Made by a program: the position numbers and the translations under genes | From: Alloalcanivorax xiamenensis | Lineage (GTDB): Bacteria > Pseudomonadota > Gammaproteobacteria > Pseudomonadales > Alcanivoracaceae | Direction of reading: 5' to 3' | DNA: 64,000 bases | NCBI RefSeq assembly: GCF_009846745.1 | Contig: NZ_AQPF01000002.1 | Span: forward strand, 1 to 64,000 | Notes under the pieces: generated by a model | Seen by the model: the letters and a program-made list of their open reading frames with translations, nothing else | What the model was told of the DNA's origin: nothing | The model's database searches: none | Part shown: piece after piece, positions 27,157 through 36,763 of the stretch | How positions within the stretch are numbered: the first letter of the stretch is position 1 | Layout of the letters: each line of letters opens with the position of its first letter

Positions 27157-29343
27157 TCAGCGGCCTTGCCGCCGGCGCAGATCGCCGATCACCGCTTCCA
27201 GGGCCCGGTCGAACAGCGCTCCCTCGTCAATGAGTTTAACAGTGCCTTCCCGCATGGCAACGGCCAGCGCGGCGGCGTCGAGTTCCTCCACCTTGATGCC
27301 CCGGCGGTTAATGAACACCAGTTTGGCGCCCTCACGAATATTAGCCGCCAGCCGTGCCCGGCGGGTGCCGTCGCCCGCGCCGATCTCCACCCACTGGCCG
27401 GGCCGCAGCGCCCGCGCACGCACCAGCAAGGCGTCGTCCTCCGGCGCCGGGGCGGCGGCGGGTTCTTCCGAAACCGGTTTCACTTTCACCCGCCGCGGCG
27501 TCTGCCCGTGAAACATCGCTTCCTGGGCCAGCGCCAGGCCGCGCACCAACGCCTGGCTCTCCACCTCGTCGTGTTGTATCTCCGCCAGCCCCTGGGCCAC
27601 CGCCACCCTCAATTTGGGCGCCATCTGGCGGGCTTTATGCTGGTCGGCCTCCGCCGCATGGGGCAACAGGCACCAGATCAGCGCATCGGCGATCTTGCTT
27701 TGCCGGCGCCAGGCTTCGCTGTCGTCTCCTTCGCGCAGCAGCGTCAGGTACAACACCTGCTGCCAGCCCTGACGCAACAGGCGGATCAGCGCTTCCGGCA
27801 AGGCCCGCCCCGCCAGCCGCTGGTCCAGATACCGCCGCGCCCGTGCCATCGCCTGCTCGGCCCGGGCACGTCCTTCCTCGCTTTCGCGTAACCGCTGTGC
27901 CAGACGGCGGGCACGAGTGTCCTGCTCGCAGAAATATTCATCGAACTCCTCTTGCAGCCGGGCAAACAGGCCATCGTCCTGGTCGTAATGATCGATAACC
28001 GTGTACACCGCGCGGCGGATACGCTGGTACAACTCATCGCCGGTGCCCTGCTGCGGATCCCACTGGGCACCGGCCCGGGCCAGCGTGTTCAGCAACGCCC
28101 GGGCCGGGTGGCCGTCGTCACCGAAAAAGCCGTTGTCGTTGATCGCCACTTTCAGCAGCGGAATCTGCAGGCGCCCGATCAACGCCTTGACGTCCGCGGG
28201 CAACGCTTCGTCATCCAGGATGAAGTCGAACAGCATGGCCACCAGGTTGATGAGATCATCATCGGCCTGGTCCAGGGCAGGCACCACCGGGGCATCCCGC
28301 CGTTGCCCCAGTTCCCGGGCCAACGACTCGCGCAGCCCCCGGGGTTGTTCCCGCCCGGATCGCCCCTGGCCCTCGCGCTGCAAGCGCGACAGCACCTGCA
28401 TCAGGTCGTCGCGGCTCACCGCCCGCACCGGTTGATCCAGGGTGACGGGCACGCCGTCGCGGTGGGCCACGCCGTCCAGTAAGGTGGCCAGCCCCGACCG
28501 ATCGAGCGGTTCCGACGACGCCGTCCTGGCCGGCCCGCGCAGCAAGGCCAGCAGTTCGCTGAGCAGGCCGGAATCAGAGCTGGTGGACGAGGCGTCACTG
28601 GCCTGCCCTGATGCCTCGGTACCGGCGGAGCTCCGGCCCCGATGCCGTGCCACCGGGGCGCTGGCCAGCTCCGACAAGACGCCGGCTTCGGCCAGGGTAC
28701 GGTTGGCCTGCTCCACCAGGGCCGATGCCTGGTCCATGACCACCCGTTCGAACAGTTTCAGCACGATCAGCCGGGCCCGGATGTCCAGCGACAATCGAAG
28801 AACACCATCAGCGAAGCAAGAGGCCAGTTGGCGTGGCTCAAGCGGATTGTTTTTCTCGCTGATCGCCACCTTGCCCTCGAACAGATACTCCAGGCGATGA
28901 CACAGCAGGGCCAGCGCCTCCTCGCAACCATTGCGGGCCCGGCGCGCCAGATTGTCCAACGCCACTGAAATTTCCAGCTCGTCGTTCTGGACCAGGGTCA
29001 GCGACTCGAATCCGTGGCCGGGGGCATCCTGAACCGGCTCGCGCGCCCGGCCGAGCTCATTGAACAGGGCGACGATGCCTTCATGGAAACCGGTTTCCAG
29101 CGCTCGCCTTTGCAGGCGCAGCTCACGCATGGCATCAAAGTAGCGGTCCCGCTCACTGTCAGTTTTGGCTTCCGCCATGTTGAACAGCATGTCGTCGGCG
29201 CCGTCGAGCATACCCGCCAGCAGCGCCCGCGCCCGTTCCCGGGTGTGTTCGCGGACCTGCTCCAGCGGACGCGGCAAAGGCCCGGCACGGGTAGCGCCGA
29301 CACGGCGGCCCGGCGCGCCGCCAATGTGCGTGACGTTGGTCAT
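27157..29343 (-). CDS. DUF1631 family protein
   Basis: A 728-aa cytoplasmic protein of unknown function. It is mostly helical and charged, with a long Arg/Glu-rich stretch near residues 470-530, a low-complexity Ser-rich insert around 240-260, and a C-terminal beta-type domain (RPGQWVEIGAGDGTRRARLAANI) that resembles a PilZ-like barrel. The overall pattern matches the DUF1631 family found in Gammaproteobacteria. It lies 32 nt upstream of ampD on the same strand and may share its transcript. No catalytic motif was recognised. Confidence 0.75.
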   Translation of the reverse strand: MTNVTHIGGAPGRRVGATRAGPLPRPLEQVREHTRERARALLAGMLDGADDMLFNMAEAKTDSERDRYFDAMRELRLQRRALETGFHEGIVALFNELGRAREPVQDAPGHGFESLTLVQNDELEISVALDNLARRARNGCEEALALLCHRLEYLFEGKVAISEKNNPLEPRQLASCFADGVLRLSLDIRARLIVLKLFERVVMDQASALVEQANRTLAEAGVLSELASAPVARHRGRSSAGTEASGQASDASSTSSDSGLLSELLALLRGPARTASSEPLDRSGLATLLDGVAHRDGVPVTLDQPVRAVSRDDLMQVLSRLQREGQGRSGREQPRGLRESLARELGQRRDAPVVPALDQADDDLINLVAMLFDFILDDEALPADVKALIGRLQIPLLKVAINDNGFFGDDGHPARALLNTLARAGAQWDPQQGTGDELYQRIRRAVYTVIDHYDQDDGLFARLQEEFDEYFCEQDTRARRLAQRLRESEEGRARAEQAMARARRYLDQRLAGRALPEALIRLLRQGWQQVLYLTLLREGDDSEAWRRQSKIADALIWCLLPHAAEADQHKARQMAPKLRVAVAQGLAEIQHDEVESQALVRGLALAQEAMFHGQTPRRVKVKPVSEEPAAAPAPEDDALLVRARALRPGQWVEIGAGDGTRRARLAANIREGAKLVFINRRGIKVEELDAAALAVAMREGTVKLIDEGALFDRALEAVIGDLRRRQGR

Positions 29344-29384
29344 GACTGATTACCCCCGGAACCCGAAAGATGTCCCCTGAAAAA

Positions 29385-29506
29385 CGTCATGCCGGACTCG
29401 AGCCGGACTTGATCCGGCATCTCCTTCCACGAAGCCACATACGCTGTAGAGGGAGATCCCGGGTCAAGCCCGGGATGACGTATGGGTCGGGTCCGGAATG
29501 ACGAGG
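29385..29506. repeat. Inverted pair of GGAGAT...ATGACG palindromic repeats
   Basis: Unit 1 (29385-29424, minus orientation) and unit 2 (29452-29480, plus) share GGAGAT-CCGG-TCAAG-CCGG and end ATGACG; a third partial unit ends at 29506. The repeat has the look of dispersed palindromes known from Proteobacteria. It lies in the 359-bp spacer between the DUF1631 and symporter genes; nothing else was recognised there. Confidence 0.75.
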
Positions 29507-29702
29507 TGTATCTCAGAGCTTCCCCAAGCTAGCACGCCCCATGAGTCACTATTTTGAACCAACTCCCAAATAAGACATTCACCTTATCAAAAGGCCTTGC
29601 ATGGACCATGCATGGACGCTGAAGGCCAGCGCCCCCGGATTCCTGCTTTTCCCGGCAGGCCGAATTCCCTACTCTCCCATTAAAACTAAAGGAAGGGACA
29701 CG

Positions 29703-31034
29703 ATGGAAAGCATCATTGATCGCACCGAGGCGGTCCGCGACCTCATGTGGGGTTGGCCGGCCCTGATATTGATTGCCGGTACCGGTATTTATCTGAGTCT
29801 GCGTCTGGGTTTCCTGCCGATCCGGCGTCTCGGCTTCGGTTTTCGGCAGATGTTCAGCCCCGCGCCGGGTCAGGGCACCATCGGCTCCAACGCCGCGTTG
29901 GCCACGGCGCTATCGGCCACCATCGGCACCGGTAATATCGTCGGCGTCGCCACCGCCATCGCTTCCGGCGGTCCCGGCGCGCTGGTGTGGATGTGGCTGA
30001 TCGCCCTGGTCGGCATGGCCACCAAATACGCCGAGGCGGTGCTGGCGGTGCATTATCGGGAGCAGGATCATCGCGGGCAGTACGTGGGTGGCCCGATGTA
30101 CTACATCCGCAAGGGCATGGGGTCGCGCTGGGCGTGGCTGGCGGTGCTGTTCGCCTTCTTCGGCATGTGCGCCGGTTTCGGCATCGGCAATACCACCCAG
30201 ACGCACTCGGTGGCCGATGGTCTTCACGATAGTTTTGGCGTGCCCACCTGGACCACCGGGCTGGTGCTGATGGCCATGGTCGGTCTGGTGGTGCTGGGCG
30301 GCATCAAGCGTATCGCCCGGGTAGCCACCTTCGTGGTGCCCTTCATGGCCCTGGCTTATCTGCTCACCGGCCTGGCGGTACTGGCGGATCACGCCGCCGC
30401 CCTGCCCGCGGCCATTGCGCTATGTTTCGATAGCGCCTTCAGCGGTACCGCCGCCGCGGGCGGCTTCGCCGGCGCGGTGATCAAGGAAGCAATCCAATAC
30501 GGCATCGCCCGCGGCATCTTTTCCAACGAGGCCGGGCTGGGCAGCGCCCCCATCGCCCATGCCTCCGCCAACACTGACCACCCCGCCCGCCAGGGCAGCG
30601 TTGCCATGCTCGGCACCTTTATCGACACCATCGTGGTATGCTCCGTCACCGGCTTGGCCATTGTCGCCAGCGGCGCCTGGACCAGCGGTGAAAAGGGCGC
30701 GCCCCTGTCCGCGCTGGCTTTCTCCAGCACTTTTGGCACCTACGGCGAAATCGTGGTGACCTGTGGTCTGGCTGTTTTCGCGTTCACCACCCTACTGGGC
30801 TGGAGCCTGTACAGCGAACGCTGCACCCAATATTTGTTCGGCGAACGCGCCCTGGTGCCGTTCCGCTGGGTCTGGGTACTGGTGGTGCCGGTGGGCGCGA
30901 TGATGGACCTCGGCCTGGTCTGGCCGATTGCCGATATCATGAACATCCTGATGGCGGTCCCCAACCTGATCGCTCTGTTATTCCTGGCCCCCGTGGTGGT
31001 GCGCCTCAGCAAAGAGTTTTTCGATCAACAATGA
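29703..31034 (+). CDS. AGCS-family sodium:alanine/glycine symporter
   Basis: A 443-aa inner-membrane symporter. ATG 29703 follows AAGGAAGGG; an upstream in-frame extension without a good site is rejected. Family motifs are GTGNIVGVATAIASGGPGALVWMW and FSNEAGLGSAPIAHA, with many hydrophobic helices. It should import alanine or glycine with Na+. The ATG of nadC overlaps its TGA (ATGA), an unusual pairing that implies cotranscription. Confidence 0.92.
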   Translation: MESIIDRTEAVRDLMWGWPALILIAGTGIYLSLRLGFLPIRRLGFGFRQMFSPAPGQGTIGSNAALATALSATIGTGNIVGVATAIASGGPGALVWMWLIALVGMATKYAEAVLAVHYREQDHRGQYVGGPMYYIRKGMGSRWAWLAVLFAFFGMCAGFGIGNTTQTHSVADGLHDSFGVPTWTTGLVLMAMVGLVVLGGIKRIARVATFVVPFMALAYLLTGLAVLADHAAALPAAIALCFDSAFSGTAAAGGFAGAVIKEAIQYGIARGIFSNEAGLGSAPIAHASANTDHPARQGSVAMLGTFIDTIVVCSVTGLAIVASGAWTSGEKGAPLSALAFSSTFGTYGEIVVTCGLAVFAFTTLLGWSLYSERCTQYLFGERALVPFRWVWVLVVPVGAMMDLGLVWPIADIMNILMAVPNLIALLFLAPVVVRLSKEFFDQQ

Positions 31035-31882
31035 CGACCCGATCCCTGCCCGACTACGCCCGCGCCGATATCGCGCGGGTCGTGGCCTTCGCCTTGCAAG
31101 AAGACATCGGCGACGGTGATATCACCGCGCAATTGATCCCCGAATCCGCGCAGTCTCAAGCCACCATCCTGACCCGCGAGGATGCGGTCATGTGTGGCGC
31201 GCCCTGGGCCGAGGAAGTATTCCGTCAACTCGGTGGCGTGGACGTGCAATGGCACGCTGGCGAAGGTGACCGGCTGGCCGCCGGCACCGTGTTCTGTACC
31301 CTCAGCGGCAATACCCGGCGTATCCTCACCGGCGAGCGCACCGCACTGAATTTCCTGCAAACGCTGATGGCCACGGCCACCAGCGCGCGGCGCTACGCCG
31401 ACGCCGTGGCCGGTACCCGGGTCACCGTGCTGGACACCCGCAAGACCCTGCCGGGCCTGCGCGCGGCACAGAAATACGCGGTTCTGTGCGGCGGCTGCGA
31501 GAATCATCGTCTCGGTCTGTACGATGCCTTCCTGATCAAGGAAAACCATATTACCGCCTGCGGTTCGATCACCGCCGCCATTGAACAGGCCCGCCGTGTC
31601 GCCGCCGACAAGAAAATCATCATCGAGGTGGAGAATCTGGATGAGCTGCGGGAAGCGGCGGCGCTCACCCCGGATCAGATCATGCTCGACAATTTCACCC
31701 CGGAGATGCTGGCCGAGGCGATGTCACTGGCCCCGCACAGCGCCCTGGAAATCTCCGGCAACCGCACTCTGGATGACGTCGCCACCCTGCCGGACAGCCG
31801 CCCGCTGTACCTTTCCTCCGGCGCACTGACCAAGCATTGCCAGGCGGTGGATCTATCGCTGCGTCTGCAAGGGACGACTTGA
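31031..31882 (+). CDS. nadC: Quinolinate phosphoribosyltransferase (decarboxylating)
   Basis: A 283-aa enzyme that turns quinolinate and PRPP into nicotinate mononucleotide in NAD synthesis. Motifs: VLDTRKTLPGLRAAQKYAVLCGGCENHRLGLYDAFLIKENHI, and LEISGNRTLDDV near the end. Length is typical. It overlaps the upstream symporter gene by 4 nt. Confidence 0.97.
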   Translation: MTTRSLPDYARADIARVVAFALQEDIGDGDITAQLIPESAQSQATILTREDAVMCGAPWAEEVFRQLGGVDVQWHAGEGDRLAAGTVFCTLSGNTRRILTGERTALNFLQTLMATATSARRYADAVAGTRVTVLDTRKTLPGLRAAQKYAVLCGGCENHRLGLYDAFLIKENHITACGSITAAIEQARRVAADKKIIIEVENLDELREAAALTPDQIMLDNFTPEMLAEAMSLAPHSALEISGNRTLDDVATLPDSRPLYLSSGALTKHCQAVDLSLRLQGTT

Positions 31883-31937
31883 AGAGTTGACGGTTGATAG
31901 CGGACAGGTGGCAGCGAAAGACAAGCGCCCCCAAATC

Positions 31938-32021
31938 GCTGTGGGAAGCTTGCTTGCAAGCGAATGGTGAGGCTGGCCCAGGCGTTTAGTAATATTCGCG
32001 TGCGAGCAAGCTTCCCACAGC
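31938..32021. repeat. REP-like inverted pair
   Basis: Units 31938-31965 (GCTGTGGGAAGC...GCGAAT) and 31994-32021 (ATTCGC...TTCCCACAGC) are inverted, with stems of different sequence (TTGCTTGCAA versus GTGCGAGCAAG). They lie in the 337-bp spacer between nadC and the lipoprotein gene. Confidence 0.85.
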
Positions 32022-32131
32022 GGCTAAAGACCGAGGCGAATCCGCGTGTGTAAACGAGCCGGCCCCCCAACGTAAAATTCCCAGCGGTTCAGTTTCCATA
32101 CAGCCAAATCGCGTATCATCGAGTTAATAGG

Positions 32132-32164
32132 AAGCAACGCCGCCTTATGGGCGCGGCGTTGCTT
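32132..32164. other. 12-bp hairpin upstream of glycine-zipper lipoprotein gene
   Basis: AAGCAACGCCGC pairs perfectly with GCGGCGTTGCTT around a 9-nt loop, 55 nt before the start codon of the next gene. No T tract follows, so a 5'-leader structure is as likely as a terminator. Confidence 0.6.
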
Positions 32165-32219
32165 ACCAGAAAAAATCATAGGAAGGCAGGCTAAGGCAGG
32201 CAAACGAAGGAGAGCAACC

Positions 32220-32582
32220 ATGCGCGCAATGATCATCCTCGGGACCGCCGGACTGTTGTTGGTGACCGGCTGCACCTCGACCAAACGGATCGTGGTGGAC
32301 CCTCAAGGCGTGGACCAGGCCCAGTATCAGCAGGATCTGGCCGAATGCGAACAGGTCGCCGATCAGGTTTCCACTGGCCGGGATGCCACCGAGGGCGCCA
32401 TCGGTGGCGCGGTACTGGGCGGCATCCTCGGTGCCATATTTGGTGATTCCGGCACCGCCGGCCGCATGGCTGGCGGCGGCGCGGTACTGGGCGGCGCCGG
32501 CAAAGCCGGAGACGCCCAACAGGAAAAGTCCCGGGTCATGAAAAACTGCATGCGCGGGCGCGGTTACCGGGTTCTCAACTGA
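32220..32582 (+). CDS. Small glycine-zipper lipoprotein
   Basis: A 120-aa lipoprotein: signal with lipobox VTGC (Cys18), a short charged helix with Cys residues, then a glycine-zipper stretch (AIGGAVLGGILGAIFGDSG ... GGGAVLGGAGKAG). Glycine-zipper lipoproteins insert into or line the outer membrane. The C-terminus CMRGRGYRVLN is conserved-looking. Function unknown. Confidence 0.85.
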   Translation: MRAMIILGTAGLLLVTGCTSTKRIVVDPQGVDQAQYQQDLAECEQVADQVSTGRDATEGAIGGAVLGGILGAIFGDSGTAGRMAGGGAVLGGAGKAGDAQQEKSRVMKNCMRGRGYRVLN

Positions 32583-32604
32583 TCCCGATCCGCTTTAGAA
32601 GCCA

Positions 32605-32710
32605 CTACGAAGCCACTGTGGGAAGCTTGCCGGGCGGCGCCCCGCTGGCAAGCGAATTCTTTGGACGTGTGCAATTCGCTGCCAAGACAGCTCCCAAAGC
32701 GGCTTCGTAG
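32605..32710. repeat. REP-like pair with an enlarged apical loop
   Basis: Outer arms CTACGAAGCC (32605-32614) and GGCTTCGTAG (32701-32710) enclose two REP units. The first has stem GCTTGCC/GGCAAGC with a 15-nt GC-rich insert (GGGCGGCGCC...) in the loop; the second is inverted. Confidence 0.8.
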
Positions 32711-32842
32711 CCCGGCTGTTCCTCTCCCTTCTCCCCCGTTCTACTTTAGTCTTAGCCTGTTCACGTGGTATCAAAGTGGTACGGCTCGTAAGCTAGTGCG
32801 GGTCCACGTACTCATCATGGCGATAAAAACAGGAGAAGATCC

Positions 32843-33883
32843 ATGGCACCTCGTACTTTGATTCTTGCCGCCACGCTGGGGTTGTCCGGCGCCCTGCTCG
32901 CGGGTTGCAGCGACGAACCCCAGGATGCGCCACAGAGCGGAAGCGGCGGCGATGATACGGCTTCCGAACAAACCCAGACCAGCGACAGCACGCCCGTGAA
33001 TCTGATTTTTGGCACTGGCGGCACCTCCGGCTCCTACTATCCCATTGGTGGCGCTCTGAAGCCGATCTTCGAGGCCAGTGATCTGATCGGCGGCGTACAG
33101 GTGGTTTCCACCGGGGCCTCGGTGCAAAACATTCAGAACATTCAGGATGGCCTCAATCAGATCGCCATCGTCATGAGCGACGTGGCCTACGACGCGGTCA
33201 ACGGCAACAATCAGTTCGAGGGCAACAAGGCCGACATCACCACCCTGGCGGGGCTCTACCCCAACGTGGTGCAGATCGTCGCCACCGCGGACAGCGGTAT
33301 CGACAGCGTCGATGATCTGGCCGGCAAACGGGTCGGTGTCGGCAAGGTGGGTTCCGGTGTCGAGCAAAGCGCCAAAATCGTGCTGGAAGCCACCGGCCTC
33401 AGCTACGATGATCTGGCCCGGGTCAGCCATACCGGCTACGCCGACAGCGTGACGGAAATGAGCAACGGCAACCTGGACGCGGCCTTCTTCACCTCCGGCG
33501 TGCCCAACTCCAGCATCACCGGGCTGATGCAGACCAACGACGTGACCTTCGTGCCGGTCACCGGCGAGGTAGCGGACAAACTGCTCGAGGCCTACCCCTA
33601 CTATGAGACCTACACCATTCCCGCGGGCAAACCGGAACGTTACAACCTGGACGCCGAGGTCAACACGGTGGCGATCCGCAACATTCTGATCGTTCCCGCT
33701 TCCATGGACGACAAGGTGGCGCGGGAGCTGACCCAGCGTTTCGATGACTATCTGCACTCCGGAAAAGTATCAGTGGGCGCGCTGAAGGACATTGACCCGG
33801 AAACCATGGACCAGCACCTGGTGGTTCCTCTGCATCCCGGCGCCCAGAGCTATTACGACAGCCGCGATGGCGGCGGCGAATAA
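32843..33883 (+). CDS. TAXI-family TRAP solute-binding lipoprotein
   Basis: A 346-aa binding protein with lipobox LAGC (Cys22), so it is membrane-anchored in the periplasm. The mature TAXI fold starts at NLIFGTGGTSGSYYPIGGALKPIFE, with GVQVVSTGASVQNIQNIQDG and DLAGKRVGVGKVGSGVEQSAK as further family motifs. It should capture a carboxylate for the fused permease encoded 0.5 kb downstream. This is a second, separate TAXI system in the window. Confidence 0.94.
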   Translation: MAPRTLILAATLGLSGALLAGCSDEPQDAPQSGSGGDDTASEQTQTSDSTPVNLIFGTGGTSGSYYPIGGALKPIFEASDLIGGVQVVSTGASVQNIQNIQDGLNQIAIVMSDVAYDAVNGNNQFEGNKADITTLAGLYPNVVQIVATADSGIDSVDDLAGKRVGVGKVGSGVEQSAKIVLEATGLSYDDLARVSHTGYADSVTEMSNGNLDAAFFTSGVPNSSITGLMQTNDVTFVPVTGEVADKLLEAYPYYETYTIPAGKPERYNLDAEVNTVAIRNILIVPASMDDKVARELTQRFDDYLHSGKVSVGALKDIDPETMDQHLVVPLHPGAQSYYDSRDGGGE

Positions 33884-33892
33884 GCCGGCACG

Positions 33893-34423
33893 GTGGTAGC
33901 AAGGATCGGAACCCGGCGCCGTTGGCCGTTGGCGGCGGTTCCGATCATGACGGCGGTTCTTGCCGTACTGCTTTGGCCACGATTCTGGCTGGTGGTCGAG
34001 GAAGGCGAGGCTCTGCGTTACGCCTTCCCCGCCGCTTCCGGTTCCGACTTCGTACTGCGCTGGACGCACTCGGTGGAAAAAGAAGACTGGGAAGAACGGT
34101 TCCGGATACAGACGGATGGCAACCTGATGCTGGTGGAGACCCGGTTCAAGACCTTCGGCGCCGGTGTCCCCGCCGCCGTGGGCCGCGAAACCCGTCTGGA
34201 ACAGGGCTGGGTGATCATGAGCGGTATCGACCGCCCGGTGGACCCACTCCATGTCCAGGCCGCCGAAGCTGAACACTACCACCTATCTTTCCAAGGACGG
34301 ACACTGGATCTGACGCATCCCGGTGTCCCTCCGATTCTGACATTCACGACTCGGGAAGCCCCCTTGTTGATGATGCTGCCCGCCCGGTTCGGAACCTGGT
34401 GGCGGCAGTGGAGATCGCCATGA
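33893..34423 (+). CDS. DUF1850 domain protein
   Basis: A 176-aa protein starting at GTG 33893, with one N-terminal hydrophobic helix and a beta-rich DUF1850 domain (FVLRWTHSVEKEDWEERFRI, VETRFKTFGAGVPAAVG, a pattern typical of the family). DUF1850 genes often sit between TAXI and TRAP genes, suggesting an accessory function in the transporter. ATGA overlaps the permease start. Confidence 0.85.
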   Translation: MVARIGTRRRWPLAAVPIMTAVLAVLLWPRFWLVVEEGEALRYAFPAASGSDFVLRWTHSVEKEDWEERFRIQTDGNLMLVETRFKTFGAGVPAAVGRETRLEQGWVIMSGIDRPVDPLHVQAAEAEHYHLSFQGRTLDLTHPGVPPILTFTTREAPLLMMLPARFGTWWRQWRSP

Positions 34424-36630
34424 CCCCGTCTGCTTCATCCCCTTCCCCGCTGCCACCGGAACCGGAGAGGGTGGAAACGGATCCCGCCATCAAGGAAGCG
34501 CTGGAAAAATACGATCGCGAGAGCCTGGTCCGCGACGCCCTGCCCCGCTGGATCCTGGCCTTTATTACCGTTGTTTGCGTACTGCTGGCGGCCTTCCATT
34601 TATACACCTCCTTTTCCGGACCGCTGGTGGACATCGCCCAGCGCAGCATCCACCTCTATGTGTTGCTGGCACTGGCATTCATTCTCTATCCGATAACCAA
34701 GAAGGGGGCCCGCGACAGGATCCCCTGGTTTGACGCCATACTGGTCGTGACGGCGTTTGCTGTTGGCGTTTATATGTTGGTGGTGGCGGACCGGGTGATC
34801 GCCTCGGGCGGCCGCATCAACCACACCGACATGGTGGTGGGCGCGGTGGCGATCCTGCTGGTGCTGGACGCCACCCGCAGAGTGACCGGCTGGGGATTAC
34901 CGATTCTGGCCACCCTTTTTCTGGTCTACGGCTTCTACGCCAAACTGTCTTTCTATCCACGGATCAACGAAGCCATCGTCCTGGCGACCGGCCGGCAGAT
35001 CATGTCGCATCTGGTGTTCATTACCGAAGGCCTGCTGGGCACCGCCATCGCGGTCTCCGCCAGCTATATCATCCTGTTCATCCTGTTTGGCGCTTTCCTG
35101 GTGAAATCCGGGCTGGGACAGCTGTTCAATGATCTCGCCCTGGCCGTGGCGGGCCACACCCGGGGCGGTCCCGCCAAGGTGGCGGTGCTGGCCAGTGGTT
35201 TTCTCGGTTCCATCAACGGCTCCGCCATCGCCAATGTGGTGACCACCGGCGCCTTCACCATTCCGTTGATGAAACGAACCGGCTACAAACCCAATTTCGC
35301 CGGCGCGGTCGAAGCCTCGGCCAGCGTCGGCGGGCAAATTCTGCCGCCGATCATGGGCGCCGCCGCTTTCATCATGGCGGAGGTACTGTCGGTCCCCTAC
35401 ACCCAGGTGATCATGGCCGGCATCATTCCCGCTCTGTTGTTCTACCTTGGCGTTCTGTTCCAGGTGCATTTGCGCGCCATGCGCAACGGCCTGGAAGGCA
35501 TCCCCCGCTCCCAACTGACACCGATCAAGGAAGTGATGCTCAAGCGCGGCCATCTGCTGGTGCCGATGGTGGTACTGATGTGGTTACTGTACGAAGGGCG
35601 CGCCCCGTTCTTCGCCGCGTTCTGGTCCATCGCCGCCACCGTGCTGATTTGCGGCACCCGACGGGTGACGATCGGCGCCACGATCCTGCTGACGCTGCTG
35701 ATATTCGAGCCACAACTGCGCGCCCTGATTCTCGGCAATTCCGTCCCTTCCATGCCAACCAGCCGCCTGACTCTGTTCGCGGTCATCGCCATTCCAGTGC
35801 TGATCAACGCGGTTCGCGCCCGGCTTGGTTTGGTGGCGGAAAAAATGGATGTGGCTGATTGCCGAGACGCCATGACCGACGGCGTGCGCAATTCCATCCC
35901 CGTGGCCCTGGCCTGCGGCGCCGTGGGCATCATCGTCGGCATCGCCACTCTCACCGGCATCGCACTGGAAGCCGCCGACGCGGTGGTGCAACTGGGACGG
36001 GCGATTCCCTACCCGACTCTGCAACTGCTGGTGACCCTGATGCTGACCATGATCGCGTCCATCGTTCTGGGCATGGGACTGCCGAGCATCCCCACCTACA
36101 TCATCACCAGCACCATGGCGGCGCCGATCCTGCTCAACCTGCCCTTGTTCCGCGAACTGGCCGGCGACAACGATACCGCCATCTTCATCGCCCACATGTT
36201 CGTCTTCTACTTCGGCATCTTCGCCAATCTGACCCCACCAGTGGCCCTGGCCGCCTACGCCGGTGCCGGCATCAGCGGCGGCTCACCCAACGCCACCGGC
36301 TTCCAGGCGATGAAACTGGCGGTGGCCGGCTTCGTCGTGCCTTACATGTTCGTGTTCGCCCACAACATGCTGATGATCGACGCCACCGTCGGCAACATCA
36401 TCTGGGTGATCATCACGGGCACGGTTGGGGTGCTGCTACTGGCGGTGGCGGTGGAAGGTTATCTGCGCCGCCCGCTAGGCCCGGTATGGCGCCTGCTGGC
36501 ACTGGCCGGCGCGCTGTCCCTGATCTATCCCGGCCTGTGGAGTGACGTGCTGGGCGCGGTGATTACGGTGACGCTGTTTTTGTTGGCGAAGAAAGAGGGG
36601 GCCACGACGCCGGTCGAGACCCGCGTCTAG
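34420..36630 (+). CDS. TRAP transporter fused permease (TAXI type)
   Basis: A 736-aa fused TRAP permease. ATG 34420 overlaps the DUF1850 stop. About 18 hydrophobic segments are visible, with GGPAKVAVLASGFLGSINGSAIANVVTTG and GGQILPPIMGAAAFIMAE as the large-subunit hallmarks, and the C-terminal half containing GLPSIPTYIITSTMAAPIL and NLTPPVALAAYAGAG. It should import the substrate of the upstream TAXI lipoprotein using an ion gradient. The N-terminus is charged and longer than in the first system. Confidence 0.94.
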   Translation: MTPSASSPSPLPPEPERVETDPAIKEALEKYDRESLVRDALPRWILAFITVVCVLLAAFHLYTSFSGPLVDIAQRSIHLYVLLALAFILYPITKKGARDRIPWFDAILVVTAFAVGVYMLVVADRVIASGGRINHTDMVVGAVAILLVLDATRRVTGWGLPILATLFLVYGFYAKLSFYPRINEAIVLATGRQIMSHLVFITEGLLGTAIAVSASYIILFILFGAFLVKSGLGQLFNDLALAVAGHTRGGPAKVAVLASGFLGSINGSAIANVVTTGAFTIPLMKRTGYKPNFAGAVEASASVGGQILPPIMGAAAFIMAEVLSVPYTQVIMAGIIPALLFYLGVLFQVHLRAMRNGLEGIPRSQLTPIKEVMLKRGHLLVPMVVLMWLLYEGRAPFFAAFWSIAATVLICGTRRVTIGATILLTLLIFEPQLRALILGNSVPSMPTSRLTLFAVIAIPVLINAVRARLGLVAEKMDVADCRDAMTDGVRNSIPVALACGAVGIIVGIATLTGIALEAADAVVQLGRAIPYPTLQLLVTLMLTMIASIVLGMGLPSIPTYIITSTMAAPILLNLPLFRELAGDNDTAIFIAHMFVFYFGIFANLTPPVALAAYAGAGISGGSPNATGFQAMKLAVAGFVVPYMFVFAHNMLMIDATVGNIIWVIITGTVGVLLLAVAVEGYLRRPLGPVWRLLALAGALSLIYPGLWSDVLGAVITVTLFLLAKKEGATTPVETRV

Positions 36631-36711
36631 AGCCCACAACTGTACAAATATGGATGACGGGCGTCTCGCCCGTCTTGCACTCAGGGCCTACCAGGGTCAT
36701 TTTTTACCTAT

Positions 36712-36757
36712 AAAGCGAAACTGAGACGCTTTACAGTGCTCTTTTTTTCCCTATACT
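36712..36757 (+). promoter_or_regulatory. Promoter and operator candidate of the hipA-like operon
   Basis: TTTACA (36730-36735), a 16-nt spacer and TATACT (36752-36757) form a good sigma-70 promoter. A dyad AAAGCG-N9-CGCTTT (36712-36732) overlaps the -35 box and could bind the HTH antitoxin. The ATG follows the -10 box by only 6 nt, so the transcript is predicted to be leaderless. The spacer is visibly AT-richer than its surroundings. Confidence 0.6.
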
Positions 36758-36763
36758 ACAAAA

